In this document: positions 15,388 to 16,573 of the stretch, in pieces
Numbering within the stretch: position 1 is the stretch's first letter
Layout of the letters: the number at the start of each line of letters is the position of its first letter
Assembly (NCBI GenBank): GCA_955651735.1
Contig: CATPAM010000467.1
Span: 1 to 16,573, forward strand
DNA length: 16,573 nucleotides
Source: Candidatus Acidiferrales bacterium
GTDB taxonomy: Bacteria; Acidobacteriota; Terriglobia; Acidiferrales; UBA7541
Direction: 5' to 3'
Program-made: the position numbers and the translations under genes
The notes under the pieces: generated by a model
Database searches by the model: none
What the model saw: only the letters and a program-made list of their open reading frames with translations
Told to the model about the DNA's origin: nothing

Positions 15388-16038
15388 GTGCACACCCTTC
15401 TCGCCAGCAAATGGACCAAAGGCGCCCTGTTCCTTTTGTGCCTCGGCCCGCTCGCCTCCATCATCTGGCCCTTCGTTCGCCACTACACGATCCCTGATCC
15501 GCTGCAGTTCATCCAGCATGGCACCGGAGACTGGACCCTGCGCTTCCTCGTGTGCGCTCTCACCGTCACGCCGCTGCGCCAGCTTCTTCGCCTGCCCGAG
15601 CTAATCCGATTCCGTCGCATGCTCGGCCTTTTCGCTTTCTTCTACGCTTGCTTGCACTTCACAACGTACCTTGTGTTCGACAAACTCTTCGACGTTCACG
15701 AAATTTGGAAAGACGTTTACAAGCGTCCCTTCATCACCGTGGGCTTTCTGGCCTTCACGCTGCTCATTCCTCTGGCCATTACCTCTACCACCGGCTGGAT
15801 TCGCCGCCTCGGTGGCCGCCGCTGGCGCATCCTGCACCGCGCCATCTACCTTAGCGCCGTCTGTGGGGTCATTCACTACTATTGGCTGGTGAAATCCGCG
15901 GTGATTCGTCCGCTATTTTACGCGGCGTTGGTGGCCCTGCTACTGGCGTGGCGCTTGGGTCAATGGTTTTTGCGGCGCCGGCGAACGGCTCTCGCCGGCG
16001 CGGGGCCGCAACGAGCGCCCGTCAATGCCTCTCAGTGA
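15388..16038 (+). CDS. msrQ: Haem-binding membrane partner of MsrP
   Basis: This 216-residue inner-membrane protein of the ferric-reductase-like transmembrane family has six hydrophobic segments and three conserved haem-ligand candidates, H90 (YACLHFTTY), H150 (RILHRAIY) and H163 (VIHYYW). It draws electrons from quinol and delivers them to MsrP in the periplasm. The start is GTG at 15388, with ACGGAAG nearby as a modest ribosome binding site, 14 bases after the msrP stop, so the pair is one operon. An Arg-rich segment (RRRR) ends the last helix on the cytoplasmic side. It converges with the PilZ gene 5 bases later. Confidence 0.94.
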   Translation: MHTLLASKWTKGALFLLCLGPLASIIWPFVRHYTIPDPLQFIQHGTGDWTLRFLVCALTVTPLRQLLRLPELIRFRRMLGLFAFFYACLHFTTYLVFDKLFDVHEIWKDVYKRPFITVGFLAFTLLIPLAITSTTGWIRRLGGRRWRILHRAIYLSAVCGVIHYYWLVKSAVIRPLFYAALVALLLAWRLGQWFLRRRRTALAGAGPQRAPVNASQ

Positions 16039-16043
16039 TTTTG

Positions 16044-16391
16044 CTAATTGTTCGGTGCGCGGGCTGGCGGGCTGTCTTCAAGGTCCAGCCCCCAAAAGCG
16101 CGGCGCGGGCGTGAGAAACTCAATTCCCACACGCTGCCGGTCGGCCGGCTCCCCTAAATACACGACGCGGCATTCCTGCTCTTCCTGTGTTTCCGGGTGC
16201 GTCAGGACCAGCATCTCGCCGTTATCCATCTCGTGCTTCAGCAGGATCAGCGCCCCATGGGCATTCACCGCCACGGTTTCGCAGGTCTCGCGAAATTTCC
16301 GCCCGTTGTGTGCGCGCCCCTGCGCTTTCAACTTCATCTTCAAAAAGGCTCGCCCGCTGCGTCTCGGCAATTCGGAAGCAACAGTGCTCAT
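16044..16391 (-). CDS. PilZ-domain protein
   Basis: This 115-residue cytoplasmic protein is a single PilZ-type beta-barrel. It has RRSGR (10-14, containing the RxxxR form), VNAHGALILL (42-51) where the usual (D/N)xSxxG is degenerate (no Ser), a ETQEEQECRVVYLG strand (68-80), and VGIEF followed by PAPRFWGL (88-102), a tail seen in a PilZ subgroup. PilZ domains usually bind cyclic di-GMP; the altered second motif makes binding here uncertain. ATG 16391 is used because it places the RxxxR motif near the N-terminus as is usual; a TTG at 16427 would add 12 residues. The ribosome binding site is weak. It has no operon partner. Confidence 0.75.
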   Translation of the reverse strand: MSTVASELPRRSGRAFLKMKLKAQGRAHNGRKFRETCETVAVNAHGALILLKHEMDNGEMLVLTHPETQEEQECRVVYLGEPADRQRVGIEFLTPAPRFWGLDLEDSPPARAPNN

Positions 16392-16470
16392 GCCTCGATG
16401 TTCCAGCCCTCCGCCGACGGCCGTCAATTGCCCCCAAGTTCAGATGTTCCCCACCCGCAACCCACTCGGC

Positions 16471-16516
16471 TCTGCGACCTCTGTGCTCCTAATCTCCGTG
16501 ATCTCTGTGTTAAGCC
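16471..16516. repeat. CTCTGTG-type degenerate intergenic repeat
   Basis: Three short near-copies (CCTCTGTGCT, ATCTCCGTGAT, CTCTGTGTTA) follow one another in about 45 bp of non-coding DNA upstream of the PilZ gene. This short phased CTCTGTG pattern resembles intergenic repeats I have seen in several soil bacteria. Its role is unknown. Confidence 0.4.
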
Positions 16517-16531
16517 TTTACTTCAGCTCGA

Positions 16532-16573
16532 TCAAGCCGCCATTCCGATCCGCCTGATCAGGTCCTCCTGCTC
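16532..16573 (-). CDS. Possible C-terminal end of a gene entering from the right (partial)
   Basis: On the minus strand the last bases of the window read EQEDLIRRIGMAA and then TGA at 16532-16534. The helical, amphipathic ending and lack of interruption are what a real C-terminus would look like, and it is followed by the repeat-bearing intergenic DNA. Thirteen codons cannot prove coding or identify a family. Confidence 0.35.
   Translation of the reverse strand, partial: EQEDLIRRIGMAA

Overview
The window looks like chromosomal DNA of a high-GC soil bacterium, most likely an Acidobacteriota. The reasons are family resemblance only: a FecR/DUF6600 protein with a Gln-rich tail, an isoquinoline-oxidoreductase-like operon with a c-type cytochrome, an exported tandem M42-type peptidase, and a small HNH gene paired with an 82-residue unknown. 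No rRNA, tRNA or other phylogenetic marker is present, so the phylum is an inference.

Layout. Positions 1-156 hold the C-terminal end of a probable beta-helix protein. Positions 364-872 (minus strand) hold a small unknown gene followed by an HNH nuclease gene. Positions 923-4197 are bracketed by a 39-bp near-perfect inverted repeat. Inside it are an 891-aa secreted FecR/DUF6600 protein with a Gln-rich repeated coiled-coil tail, the 3' scrap of another gene, and the last 64 codons of an IS1595-type transposase, so this is a decayed or rearranged transposon region. Positions 4207-8881 (minus strand) read as one probable operon: ABC ATPase, ABC-2 type permease (translationally overlapping), then an exported M42-type double peptidase. 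A multi-membrane-segment sensor histidine kinase (8978-10780) lies upstream on the same strand.

The right third is a periplasmic redox and molybdenum-enzyme region. Genes for a [2Fe-2S] subunit, a Tat-exported molybdopterin subunit and a two-heme cytochrome c (14142 down to 10887) overlap by 4 bp (ATGA) at each junction. Together they form an IorAB-cytochrome oxidoreductase. Divergent from it, across 268 bp, is msrP-msrQ (14411-16038), the Tat-exported molybdenum methionine-sulfoxide reductase and its haem membrane partner. A PilZ-domain gene converges on msrQ, and a few codons of another minus-strand gene may enter at the right edge.

The points most worth a second look are the M42 fusion whose N-terminal half has lost nearly all metal ligands, the 39-bp inverted repeats around the FecR gene, the 19-bp perfect palindrome that contains the GTG start of the small gene at 624-872, and the two molybdoenzyme operons back to back. 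I did not find a convincing completely new system. These are unusual arrangements of known families plus one small unknown gene pair.
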